DNA from: Alphaproteobacteria bacterium
Lineage (GTDB): Bacteria; Pseudomonadota; Alphaproteobacteria; G02398745; G023898745
Assembly: GCA_027366195.1 (NCBI GenBank)
Contig: DAHXKW010000087.1
Span: 1-6,854, forward strand
DNA: 6,854 nt
Direction of reading: 5' to 3'
Positions 1-5,423 of this stretch are shown here, piece after piece (within the stretch, counting starts at the first letter, position 1; every line of letters starts with the position of its first letter). The notes under the pieces were generated by a model. That model did no database searches. It was not told the DNA's origin and saw only the letters and a program-made list of their open reading frames with translations. A program made the translations under genes and the position numbers.

Positions 1-446
1 GTAGGCATTAAGACATGCGCATGCCAGTTACCTTCCCCGTCATTATTATGGTCTTTGCTAGGCCCATGGACATCAATCTGACAAATGATACCTTTGTCTA
101 CAAAATGCTTTTGAATAAAACTATGCGCTAAAGCAATTTTATCTTTTAAAGACACCTTGGCATCATCAGGTAAAGCCAAAACCATCTCCTTGGCCACTTG
201 CGCATCGCGCCTGTTTTCAACAGCTTCAATCGTATTCCAAAGCGTTTTAGGATCACGGTAAGATTCGCAAACACCCTCAGGTAGTAAAATCGTATGATAA
301 ACACCGTCCGTTTTGTTTGAATAATCAAACCCTTTTTCCAAACGATGATCATATAGGGAAAATCTCCCATTATAGGCTGCTTTGTGGCACGCGCTTTGTC
401 CTTGGCTGCGTTTTACATACTGAAGCCGCGCAAACTGAATCGCCAT
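1..446 (-). CDS. traA: Ti-type TraA conjugative relaxase (MobA/MobL family), N-terminal 148 residues, cut by the window edge
   Basis: Reading leftward from the ATG at 446 gives an open frame to the window edge, beginning MAIQFARLQYVKRS, the usual opening of Ti-type TraA proteins. Family knowledge: the relaxase nicks one strand at oriT, stays attached through a tyrosine, and in full-length TraA is followed by a helicase domain, which would lie beyond this window. Seen here: Tyr25 in KAAYN, at the place of the nicking tyrosine in MobA-type relaxases; ILLPEG (residues 53-58); LWNTIEAVENRRDAQVAKE (69-87); and the metal-binding histidines His127 (IDVHG) with His142 and His144 (NWHAHV). All are intact, so this end of the gene looks functional. 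An in-frame TAG directly precedes the ATG and fixes the start. A Shine-Dalgarno-like AGGTGA (461-466) lies 14 nt upstream, farther than usual. Family is near certain; intactness of the remainder cannot be judged. Confidence 0.93.
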   Translation of the reverse strand, partial: MAIQFARLQYVKRSQGQSACHKAAYNGRFSLYDHRLEKGFDYSNKTDGVYHTILLPEGVCESYRDPKTLWNTIEAVENRRDAQVAKEMVLALPDDAKVSLKDKIALAHSFIQKHFVDKGIICQIDVHGPSKDHNNDGEGNWHAHVLMP

Positions 447-474
447 CTATAAGCTATCTATCACCTCTATTTCT

Positions 475-503
475 ATTATCTAAAAACCACGCAATTAATT
501 CAA
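475..503 (-). promoter_or_regulatory. candidate sigma70-type promoter for traA
   Basis: On the minus strand TTGAAT (498-503) is followed after 17 nt by GATAAT (475-480), about 29 nt upstream of the traA ATG. The spacing is ideal and the hexamers are fair. In AT-rich DNA such matches occur by chance, so this is tentative. Confidence 0.35.
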
Positions 504-580
504 TGCATATTGCGTACAATTTATAATAACCTGTTGTAACATCACATTAGATCGCTGCTCTTCTAAATAAAATTACGGGT

Positions 581-1498
581 TTAAAGCTCTTCAAAAGGTT
601 GTAGTTGTCTTAGTGCTGCATTTACAAGCGACCTCATTCGAATAATCTCACTTAACTGGATTTCTTCATGAATGACTCCGCCCCTATCTTTATAAGGCTC
701 AAATAAAGTCATTCCAAAAGTCGTACTGTCCAGTAAATAATATTGAACCACCAATGGTTTCAATGTTCTCCAGCACTCTTCCTGTAAGGTAGAGAGTGTC
801 TGGTAAAAATCATCCAAGGTTTTAACCATTACCTCTAAATCTTCTTGCTCTTTCGGTGGTGGTTGTCCAAATAACGCTCTTAATCTGATATCCACAACTT
901 TTGTGGTTCTGATGATTTTTCTAAATTTTTCTTCCTGAGCATAGGCTGCTAAAACCTGACCAAAGGTTGCAGGATACGAACGTGCTAAACTATCAACCTT
1001 TTTTTCACACTCACCTACCAAGGGATTACTTGCATCATTAAAACTCTCAATTGCTACCCTCATTGATTTCAGGATGTGCTCCTTTTTCGCGTTTTTCTCT
1101 TGTTCGGTTGGATACTGACTTTGGTAATCAGCATGAAACTCTTTTAGAACATTTGCAATGTTATACTCCAACACCGACCACTGCCCGACAACAAAGGTGC
1201 GATAATTTTGTCCCGTAGACTCGTGGGTATTGTAGATCAAAACACCTTTGGTACCATTTGTCGTATAATTAGATACCTGTCCTATCCTAAACTCACCATA
1301 TTCTTTTTTGGTAGGAATTGTTTCTTGTGAACTTGGCCTGCTATTTTGCAAAACAGCCTGTATATAAGTCTTTGCATTATCGGGATTGCTTGCAAAACTA
1401 ATAGCTGGAGGCGTTGGCAAAACTGTTTTAAATTTATTCTCAGCATATCTTTCTATATTTGGTATTGCATAAATTGCTAAAAGCAACCAACAAAACAT
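581..1498 (-). CDS. predicted secreted protein of unknown function, 305 aa
   Basis: I do not recognise the family. The N-terminus, MFCWLLLAIYAIPN, is a short hydrophobic segment that could be a signal peptide or a single membrane anchor, although it lacks the usual positive n-region. The rest is soluble and mixed in charge. Residues about 125-170 and 185-245 are rich in Lys, Glu, Leu and Gln and likely helical. Only Cys164 and Cys242 remain outside the hydrophobic start. A KEQEDLEVMVKTLDD-type amphipathic stretch (216-230) could form a short coiled coil. The start follows in-frame stops (TAA TAG) immediately upstream, so ATG 1498 is the first possible; no Shine-Dalgarno is visible, which leaves the exact start uncertain. 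It lies 134 bp upstream of traA on the same strand, with the 21-bp repeat array about 95 bp upstream of its start. The long uninterrupted frame supports a real gene. Confidence 0.75.
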   Translation of the reverse strand: MFCWLLLAIYAIPNIERYAENKFKTVLPTPPAISFASNPDNAKTYIQAVLQNSRPSSQETIPTKKEYGEFRIGQVSNYTTNGTKGVLIYNTHESTGQNYRTFVVGQWSVLEYNIANVLKEFHADYQSQYPTEQEKNAKKEHILKSMRVAIESFNDASNPLVGECEKKVDSLARSYPATFGQVLAAYAQEEKFRKIIRTTKVVDIRLRALFGQPPPKEQEDLEVMVKTLDDFYQTLSTLQEECWRTLKPLVVQYYLLDSTTFGMTLFEPYKDRGGVIHEEIQLSEIIRMRSLVNAALRQLQPFEEL

Positions 1499-1576
1499 CT
1501 ATTAAAAATTCATGATACAACTCAACAATAAGGTAACACTTAAATGTTAATAAAAGCTTAGAATCTATTTTCATGC

Positions 1577-1582
1577 ATTATA
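1577..1582 (-). promoter_or_regulatory. perfect -10 hexamer upstream of the 305-aa gene, next to the repeat array
   Basis: The minus strand carries TATAAT here, about 80 nt upstream of ATG 1498. No good -35 exists at 17 nt; that position (about 1600-1605) falls inside the first unit of the 21-bp repeat array. This would fit a promoter that depends on a factor bound to the repeats, but that is inference. Confidence 0.35.
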
Positions 1583-1592
1583 CACTGTTGGT

Positions 1593-1782
1593 GACGATAA
1601 AAAAGCGTAAGTGAACGATACGAGATAACACGAGGACGATAAAAAAGAGCAGAACATACGAAAATTTGGCGTAAAAGACGATAAAAAGGTTAAAGCAGAC
1701 GATAAAAAAGCGTAAGGATGACGAAAGAATAACACACGAAGACGATAAAAAAGCGTTTGGACAACGAGAAAAATGCGTATTG
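1593..1782 (+). repeat. nine-unit degenerate 21-bp tandem repeat with phased A-tracts
   Basis: Units begin at 1593, 1614, 1635, 1656, 1677, 1698, 1719 (22 bp), 1741 and 1762. The consensus is GACGATAAAAAAGCGTAAG plus two variable bases. The units at 1593, 1635, 1677, 1698 and 1741 carry GACGATAAAAA; those at 1593, 1698 and 1741 share GACGATAAAAAAGCG exactly. The intervening units (1614, 1656, 1719, 1762) are decayed but stay in register. A period of 21 bp equals two helical turns, so the A5-A6 tracts face the same side and should bend the DNA. Stops occur within the array in every frame I read through it, so it is probably not coding. Possible roles are a regulator array for the neighbouring minus-strand gene, plasmid-like iterons, or a neutral minisatellite. 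It is not CRISPR: there are no unique spacers. Confidence 0.85.
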
Positions 1783-1857
1783 AGTGTGTTTGTAATGCCT
1801 ATGTTTTCAGTGTTTTCAGACCTCTTTAAACTATAAAAGTTAATAAATAACTAATAT
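1783..1857. other. short AT-rich spacer between repeat array and DUF1003 gene
   Basis: No gene or terminator hairpin is visible. On the minus strand the sequence CTGAAAACA is present twice in direct succession (about 1803-1820). The 1805-1860 stretch is very AT-rich. Confidence 0.5.
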
Positions 1858-2526
1858 TTACTTACGCAAGGGGGTTTCAGGGGGATTTCTTTTAGAAGGT
1901 TTAAGAGGTTTCCCTTGCTTTTGTCGATGAATAGGGTTGTTTAGCAAAAGAGAGTCAAGCTTTTCTTGGATTTGTCGGATTTCCATTTCAGCCTTAAGGT
2001 TAATACCATAGTCATAAGTAGCACGTATTCGATCAATTTCGGATAGACGATTTTGACTCATCAAAATTACGGGCGCTTGAACAGCGCTGATCATTGACAG
2101 CACAAGATTCAAGAAAATAAAAGGATACGGATCAAACTTTCCAAGCATAGGAAAGTTTGTATTCAGTAAAACCCAACCACCAATAATGACACAAGACCAA
2201 ATTAAAAAAGACCAACTTCCCATACACAACGTCAGGATATCAGCACAATGATCTTTAAATGTACAAACAGAGTTGATTTCGGTCGCATCGGAAAAAATAC
2301 GGCAAGTATCGTTTTCGCAGTTTATTTCAGCATAAGGAGAGTATCTAGAAAGATCTATTCGGCAAATATGGTTTTCTGGATGGCACACGGTTTCGCAGTC
2401 CCCCTGGATTTTTTTGTGAAGATCTTCACGCAAGACACCCAAAGGGATAAGAAGGTTTTCTTCAAACAAAGCGTGGCAAATAACGCAAGGACGGACATTG
2501 TCTGTTATAAGTTTTTTGGGATCCAT
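1858..2526 (-). CDS. DUF1003-family membrane protein with cysteine-rich N-terminal domain, 222 aa
   Basis: The C-terminal half matches the DUF1003 family, whose biochemical role is unknown. Seen: a first membrane segment at about residues 102-122 beginning MGSWSFLIW; the signature FDPYPFIFLNLVLS (131-144) leading into a second segment with SAVQAPVILMSQNR (147-160); then YDYGINLKAEMEIRQIQEKLD (about 171-191, written in part), the typical cytoplasmic helix. The N-terminus carries CVIC (14-17) and HICRIDL (53-59), as in family members with a small Cys-containing leader. There are eleven cysteines, eight of them at residues 44-101, suggesting a metal site or disulfides. The tail (about 200-222) is basic and proline-rich. 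I prefer ATG 2526 to the TTG two codons earlier; neither has a Shine-Dalgarno. It lies 73 bp downstream of the 86-aa gene on the same strand, so co-transcription is possible. Confidence 0.9.
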   Translation of the reverse strand: MDPKKLITDNVRPCVICHALFEENLLIPLGVLREDLHKKIQGDCETVCHPENHICRIDLSRYSPYAEINCENDTCRIFSDATEINSVCTFKDHCADILTLCMGSWSFLIWSCVIIGGWVLLNTNFPMLGKFDPYPFIFLNLVLSMISAVQAPVILMSQNRLSEIDRIRATYDYGINLKAEMEIRQIQEKLDSLLLNNPIHRQKQGKPLKPSKRNPPETPLRK

Positions 2527-2550
2527 GTTCAAAATTTGTTGGTTTTAGTG

Positions 2551-2561
2551 ATTATATTATA
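2551..2561 (-). promoter_or_regulatory. overlapping -10 hexamers upstream of the DUF1003 gene
   Basis: The minus strand reads TATAATATAAT, giving two overlapping perfect -10 hexamers 24-29 nt before the ATG. The -35 positions are T-rich and poor. The DUF1003 gene may therefore have its own promoter as well as read-through from the upstream 86-aa gene. Confidence 0.35.
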
Positions 2562-2599
2562 AAGACAGCAAAGTAAAAAAAGATTTAACGTATTTGATG

Positions 2600-2860
2600 T
2601 TAAAGTGTTTTTGGTGAAAGCTGGATAATTCCTTCATCCTGTGTGTCTCCATTTTCATCCGGTATGGAAGTCATGTATACCTCGAAGGTTTTGTTTGTTT
2701 CAGAGCCAAATGAATCCTCTGCGTTTTCTTTTTCATTAATACGTTTAATAACTGCGTCTAAAGGTTCTCCAGGAACCCCTTTGTTGCTAGGTGATAAGCT
2801 GGAATGGTTGCCGCAGTGATTTATAGCAAGTAAGGCAATCAGAAGAAAGTAAAAGTGCAT
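2600..2860 (-). CDS. small secreted protein of unknown function, 86 aa
   Basis: No family is recognised. The first 15 residues, MHFYFLLIALLAINH, form a hydrophobic export signal followed by Cys16. The residues before Cys16 (Ile-Asn-His) do not fit a standard lipobox, so lipoprotein processing is doubtful and ordinary signal-peptidase cleavage or a membrane anchor is likelier. The mature part is hydrophilic and acidic (for example EKENAEDSFGSETNK at 43-57, then DENGDTQDEG at 68-77), suggesting a disordered or small periplasmic protein. ATG 2860 has no Shine-Dalgarno. Support for a real gene comes from the signal-peptide-like start, a well-spaced promoter at 2889-2917, and its place directly upstream of the DUF1003 gene in the same orientation. 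It could be a small partner of that membrane protein, but this is inference. Confidence 0.6.
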   Translation of the reverse strand: MHFYFLLIALLAINHCGNHSSLSPSNKGVPGEPLDAVIKRINEKENAEDSFGSETNKTFEVYMTSIPDENGDTQDEGIIQLSPKTL

Positions 2861-2888
2861 AGTGATCTAACCATGTTTCCTCAATTTT

Positions 2889-2917
2889 AAAATATCTAGA
2901 TTTGTGTAGTTGTGCAA
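2889..2917 (-). promoter_or_regulatory. predicted sigma70-type promoter of the 86-aa gene
   Basis: The minus strand has TTGCAC (2912-2917), a 17-nt spacer, then TATTTT (2889-2894), 28 nt before the ATG at 2860. Spacing and position are good. The isolated copy of the 21-bp repeat unit ends 2 bp upstream of the -35 box, where an activator would sit. Confidence 0.5.
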
Positions 2918-2919
2918 TG

Positions 2920-2936
2920 CGCATTTTTATCGTCAC
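2920..2936 (-). promoter_or_regulatory. isolated inverted copy of the 21-bp repeat unit, candidate operator
   Basis: The minus strand reads GTGACGATAAAAATGCG, identical in 16 of 17 positions to the first unit of the array at 1593 with its preceding GT (GTGACGATAAAAAAGCG). It is the only other copy I find in the window. Its position against the -35 hexamer suggests a protein-binding site. Confidence 0.5.
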
Positions 2937-3259
2937 AAACTTGAAGGAGGCTACGGGTAATTAAATTAAAGTTACTTATCTTTGTGTGGTTCCTTCCCTA
3001 TAAAACATTTATATTGACCATGCCAGTTCATTTTTGCGCATACGTGGAGATTGAAATTAATGGATGTTTGGTATCTATATTGTTGTGGAAAAGGTTTTTT
3101 GTTTGCATTGTCCTTTTGGGGAAGGATGTTGGATAAGCTTTGTGAGGATCATACCCCATGAGTTAATCAAAATGGGAAGGCGCGATTGTTTTATACGAAG
3201 AAAGCCTTATCATCAAGTTATTAACATGTTTTTTGACTAGACCCGAAACCAATAAAATC

Positions 3260-3271
3260 CGCGGCCGCGAA
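3260..3271. repeat. 12-bp GC palindrome-containing repeat, copy 1
   Basis: CGCGGCCGCGAA contains the 10-bp perfect palindrome CGCGGCCGCG (NotI core 3261-3268). The same 12 bases recur exactly 66 bp downstream, which is unexpected in AT-rich DNA. Confidence 0.75.
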
Positions 3272-3323
3272 AACTGTTCTGCGCTATAATGAGAAATTTT
3301 TTCCTATCTAGGCACACAAGCTC

Positions 3324-3337
3324 TTCGCGGCCGCGAA
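3324..3337. repeat. 14-bp perfect GC palindrome, copy 2
   Basis: TTCGCGGCCGCGAA is a perfect 14-bp palindrome (NotI core 3327-3334). It shares CGCGGCCGCGAA with the copy at 3260-3271. A TATAAT hexamer lies between the two copies (3285-3290). Confidence 0.75.
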
Positions 3338-3462
3338 CGTTTGACAATGGCAGCCTCTTTTTTGCTTAAATGAGTATTCTTTTTCAGAGCTGTTTTTTAA
3401 TGAATAAAAACTGGCGTTGCTAAAACAGCTTTGTTTGTGCTTTTTATATTCCTCTCGCCTGC

Positions 3463-3488
3463 GGCTCGGGCCTCCGTAAACCCGAGCC
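3463..3488 (+). other. GC-rich stem-loop
   Basis: GGCTCGGG (3463-3470) and CCCGAGCC (3481-3488) form a perfect 8-bp GC stem around a 10-nt loop. No T-run follows on either strand, so it is not a standard intrinsic terminator. It lies in a short island of unusual composition. Confidence 0.6.
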
Positions 3489-3609
3489 AGAGCACGTGCC
3501 TCCGCCTCCTCCTCCACGAAGCAATAGACCCCTCATCCCATTGTTCGCTATTAAAAAATAGCTACAAAACAGGCTGTGACAGGTTTTCAAACCCAATCAT
3601 AAGTTCTAC

Positions 3610-3634
3610 AATTACTTAGTATACGTAAGTAATT
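3610..3634. repeat. AT-rich inverted repeat
   Basis: AATTACTTA (3610-3618) and TAAGTAATT (3626-3634) form a perfect 9-bp inverted repeat around a 7-nt centre. It is flanked by two direct copies of TTTTCAAACC (3584-3593 and 3633-3642). It could be an operator, an element end or an RNA hairpin. Confidence 0.5.
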
Positions 3635-3696
3635 TTCAAACCTAAGGCCCGATGGCTTTAAAGGCTAAGTCCTAAAACTCAACCCGATCTATCGCC

Positions 3697-3716
3697 CAAG
3701 TGTCGTGCAACGCTTG
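3697..3716. other. hairpin with one G-U pair
   Basis: CAAGTGT (3697-3703) can pair with ACGCTTG (3710-3716) around a 6-nt loop, using one G-U wobble. It is one of several structures between 3463 and 3716 and has no T-tract. Confidence 0.35.
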
Positions 3717-3854
3717 CCCACCAGGTGCGGCCATCTTACATCTTTAATATAGAAAAACCCAATTAACATATAGTTAAAAAACAACGTTTATAATTTAAAA
3801 AGTAAAATTATAAAACTAAATACAAACAAATATAAAATGATCTTTTTAAAATAC

Positions 3855-3882
3855 TTGCATTTATTTAAAAATATGATATAAT
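3855..3882 (+). promoter_or_regulatory. sigma70-type promoter of the beta-barrel protein gene
   Basis: TTGCAT (3855-3860), a 16-nt spacer and TATAAT (3877-3882) stand 32 nt upstream of the ATG, preceded by about 120 bp of nearly pure A+T that could act as an UP element. This is the best promoter in the window. Confidence 0.6.
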
Positions 3883-3903
3883 ATAGATACAGTAAATAAT
3901 AAT

Positions 3904-3909
3904 AAAGGA
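3904..3909 (+). promoter_or_regulatory. ribosome binding site of the beta-barrel protein gene
   Basis: AAAGGA stands 5 nt before ATG 3915. An in-frame TAA at 3903-3905 excludes any start farther upstream, so this site fixes the N-terminus. Confidence 0.75.
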
Positions 3910-3914
3910 ATAAA

Positions 3915-5249
3915 ATGCTGTTACTGTTATGCCTGGGCAGTATCCAAAAAACTGGGTATCAAAGTTCTTTAAGTTTTGAATGTAAGGGGATGCATAGCCA
4001 ACTTGAACACCATAAGAAGGTTGTTGTTCCTAAATATTCTGTAAAATTTGTGCATTTGCCAGAAACGTGTGATGGGGGGGATTTAGGGGAATTATTCTTG
4101 GATCCTGAAAAATTTGGGGATAAAACAGAGGGGTCTCTTAAACAGTATTATAGGGAAACATTTGATCCTTCTTTTGACGATGATCCAAAAGATCCAGAAT
4201 ACGTAAAATTTAGAAAAAATATTCAGGTTCTATTTGATTTGATGCATGATAAGAAACATGACAAACATGGGCACAAGTCTTCAGCCTATAAATTTAGTTC
4301 TAAAAAATCTTTGCTGAATGAGGAAGACGCTAAGGATATAAGGGATGCTTTCGGTTTGGATCCAGCAAATCCTGCTTATAGTACGGGGCGTTTAGATGTT
4401 TCTTTAAAGTATTTCCGGGTTTTGTGTCCCGAAGGGTTAACAATTCGTTCCCGTGTTATGGATGAAGCTGTTTTTGAAAATGACGAAAAGATTCGGATTA
4501 TTATTGGCCCACGTCAACATTTTACACCAGGAAATCCTCAAGCCTTTGTGCGAGCTGAGTCGGTCGATGACTTGAACATTTCATCGAACTTTTTAGTGCG
4601 TGCTGGTTTGGTTAATCAGCTTTCTGGTAATAAAAAAGAGCTTGAGCTTATTGTAGTTGGTGCAGAATCTTTATCAGAAGCCGATATTCGCAAGAAAGTA
4701 GATGCCATTTTAGAAAGTGAGAGTTATAGGAAGGACGTGTTTAGGTCAGCGCTGCAGGAGCGGAATATGGCTCTTATGGGTGGTCTTGGGTTGTCAGCTG
4801 CCGTCCACTATCATTGGCCAAAATTTATGATAACGGCACGTGCGGGGATAGATCATGTGTGGGGTAAGTTTAAGCAAACAATTCATGAAAGGTTGGACAT
4901 AGATCATCACCCATCCATGGGTCTTGGTGTTTCTTTAGGAGCCGGCCTGGATTATAAGTGTACCGACAAATTTACTATTGGGGTTGAGGGTGGGATTCGT
5001 TACAGCGAATTTAAAACTTCTCATATACATAATCCCTTGAAAAAGTCATCGACCTGGTTTGTTGCGCCTTATCTACAGGCTAATTTCACACTTTTCTTAG
5101 AAGAAGATTGTTCAATCAGTTTGTTTTCCGGATACCTGTTTCCAAAAGAGTTTACCGTAAAGTCAACAGGGACAAAAATTCCTTATGAGTCGGGATACAG
5201 TATAAAAGGGATTTATAGCGGAATTCGTTTTACGAAGTATTTTGATTAG
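3915..5249 (+). CDS. predicted outer-membrane protein with C-terminal beta-barrel, 444 aa
   Basis: No close family is recognised by name. The start MLLLLCLGSIQKTG is a short hydrophobic segment, probably an export signal, though without an n-terminal positive charge. Residues about 40-285 form a soluble, charged domain. It includes a His/Lys/Asp-rich stretch MHDKKHDKHGHK (110-121) that could bind metal, and a segment with KIRIIIGPRQHF (192-203). Residues about 287-443 look like a small beta-barrel of the Opa/OmpA-like surface antigen type: alternating hydrophobic strands such as GLGLSAAVHYHW (290-301), FMITARAGIDHVWG (304-317), GLGVSLGAGLDYK (336-348), FTIGVEGGIRYSEF (353-366), PYLQANFTLFL (385-395) and the closing strand GIYSGIRFTKYF (432-443). 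The ending Phe-Asp departs slightly from a terminal Phe. It probably sits in the outer membrane as a surface protein. It is monocistronic judging by its own promoter and the 165-bp gap after it. A G7 run at 4074-4080 lies in codons 53-56. Confidence 0.8.
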   Translation: MLLLLCLGSIQKTGYQSSLSFECKGMHSQLEHHKKVVVPKYSVKFVHLPETCDGGDLGELFLDPEKFGDKTEGSLKQYYRETFDPSFDDDPKDPEYVKFRKNIQVLFDLMHDKKHDKHGHKSSAYKFSSKKSLLNEEDAKDIRDAFGLDPANPAYSTGRLDVSLKYFRVLCPEGLTIRSRVMDEAVFENDEKIRIIIGPRQHFTPGNPQAFVRAESVDDLNISSNFLVRAGLVNQLSGNKKELELIVVGAESLSEADIRKKVDAILESESYRKDVFRSALQERNMALMGGLGLSAAVHYHWPKFMITARAGIDHVWGKFKQTIHERLDIDHHPSMGLGVSLGAGLDYKCTDKFTIGVEGGIRYSEFKTSHIHNPLKKSSTWFVAPYLQANFTLFLEEDCSISLFSGYLFPKEFTVKSTGTKIPYESGYSIKGIYSGIRFTKYFD

Positions 5250-5412
5250 TCAAATTCTGTGTATAGCAAAATGGGAGGATATCCCAAAATAAATCTAAAA
5301 TTTATATTATAAAAAGATTCTTCAAAAACTACACTGCTTTTTTATGCTACCTTAAAATGAATAGTAATAAATATCTGATTTGTTTACGGATTCTTACGTA
5401 GGACAAGGGATT
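5250..5412. other. intergenic region between barrel protein and AlkD-like gene
   Basis: AT-rich. A small 5-bp stem TGGGA/TCCCA (5272-5286) follows the barrel gene, but no T-run follows, so termination there is doubtful. I see no clear promoter for the downstream gene; several weak -10-like sequences occur (for example 5300-5312). Confidence 0.4.
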
Positions 5413-5418
5413 AGGTGG
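5413..5418 (+). promoter_or_regulatory. ribosome binding site deciding the AlkD-like start
   Basis: AGGTGG lies 5 nt before ATG 5424 and overlaps the alternative GTG at 5415. The good spacing favours the ATG. An AAGGGA at 5405-5410 could serve the GTG, so that longer form is not excluded. Confidence 0.65.
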
Positions 5419-5423
5419 TAATC

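Larger units (their letters stand above)
2937..3854. other. about 0.9-kb region without a convincing gene; palindromes, hairpins and possible decayed sequence
   Basis: Both strands are broken by stops. The best short frame is a 33-codon plus-strand ORF at 3060-3161 (MDVWYLYCCGKG...) without a ribosome binding site, which I do not call a gene. Part of the region (2990-3240) may be decayed coding DNA. 3259-3337 holds a pair of NotI-type palindromes. 3451-3530 is much richer in G+C than its surroundings and contains a strong stem-loop. 3540-3720 contains several more inverted repeats. 3735-3854 is extremely AT-rich and probably belongs to the upstream region of the promoter that follows. A perfect -35 hexamer, TTGACA, is at 3341-3346, but no good -10 follows it. 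Confidence 0.6.

Noticed and set aside
146..370. 74-aa minus-strand ORF beginning MGDFPYM
   Set aside because: It is an alternative frame inside traA; the traA frame has clear relaxase motifs.
317..526. 69-aa plus-strand ORF
   Set aside because: Antisense to traA and its upstream region, with no ribosome binding site or recognisable features.
447..580. oriT nick site next to traA
   Set aside because: No sequence resembling the known Ti/RSF1010-type nick regions is visible; the interval is ordinary AT-rich spacer.
1593..1782. CRISPR array
   Set aside because: The units are contiguous and 21 bp long, without unique spacers, and no cas gene is present.
2248..2562. 104-aa plus-strand ORF
   Set aside because: Antisense shadow of the DUF1003 gene, which has firm family motifs.
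3083..3091. DnaA box (TTTTCCACA on the minus strand) suggesting an origin
   Set aside because: A single imperfect box without a cluster or an adjacent replication gene is not enough.
3308..3619. Overlapping short ORFs on both strands (69 aa minus, 62 aa plus)
   Set aside because: They arise from the GC-rich island; no ribosome binding sites, unusual composition, and neither resembles a protein I know.
3400..3720. tRNA, tmRNA or rRNA fragment in the structured region
   Set aside because: No T-loop GTTCRA motif, cloverleaf or CCA-ended acceptor could be assembled from the hairpins.
5272..5286. Intrinsic terminator after the barrel gene
   Set aside because: The stem is only 5 bp and is not followed by a T-run on the plus strand.
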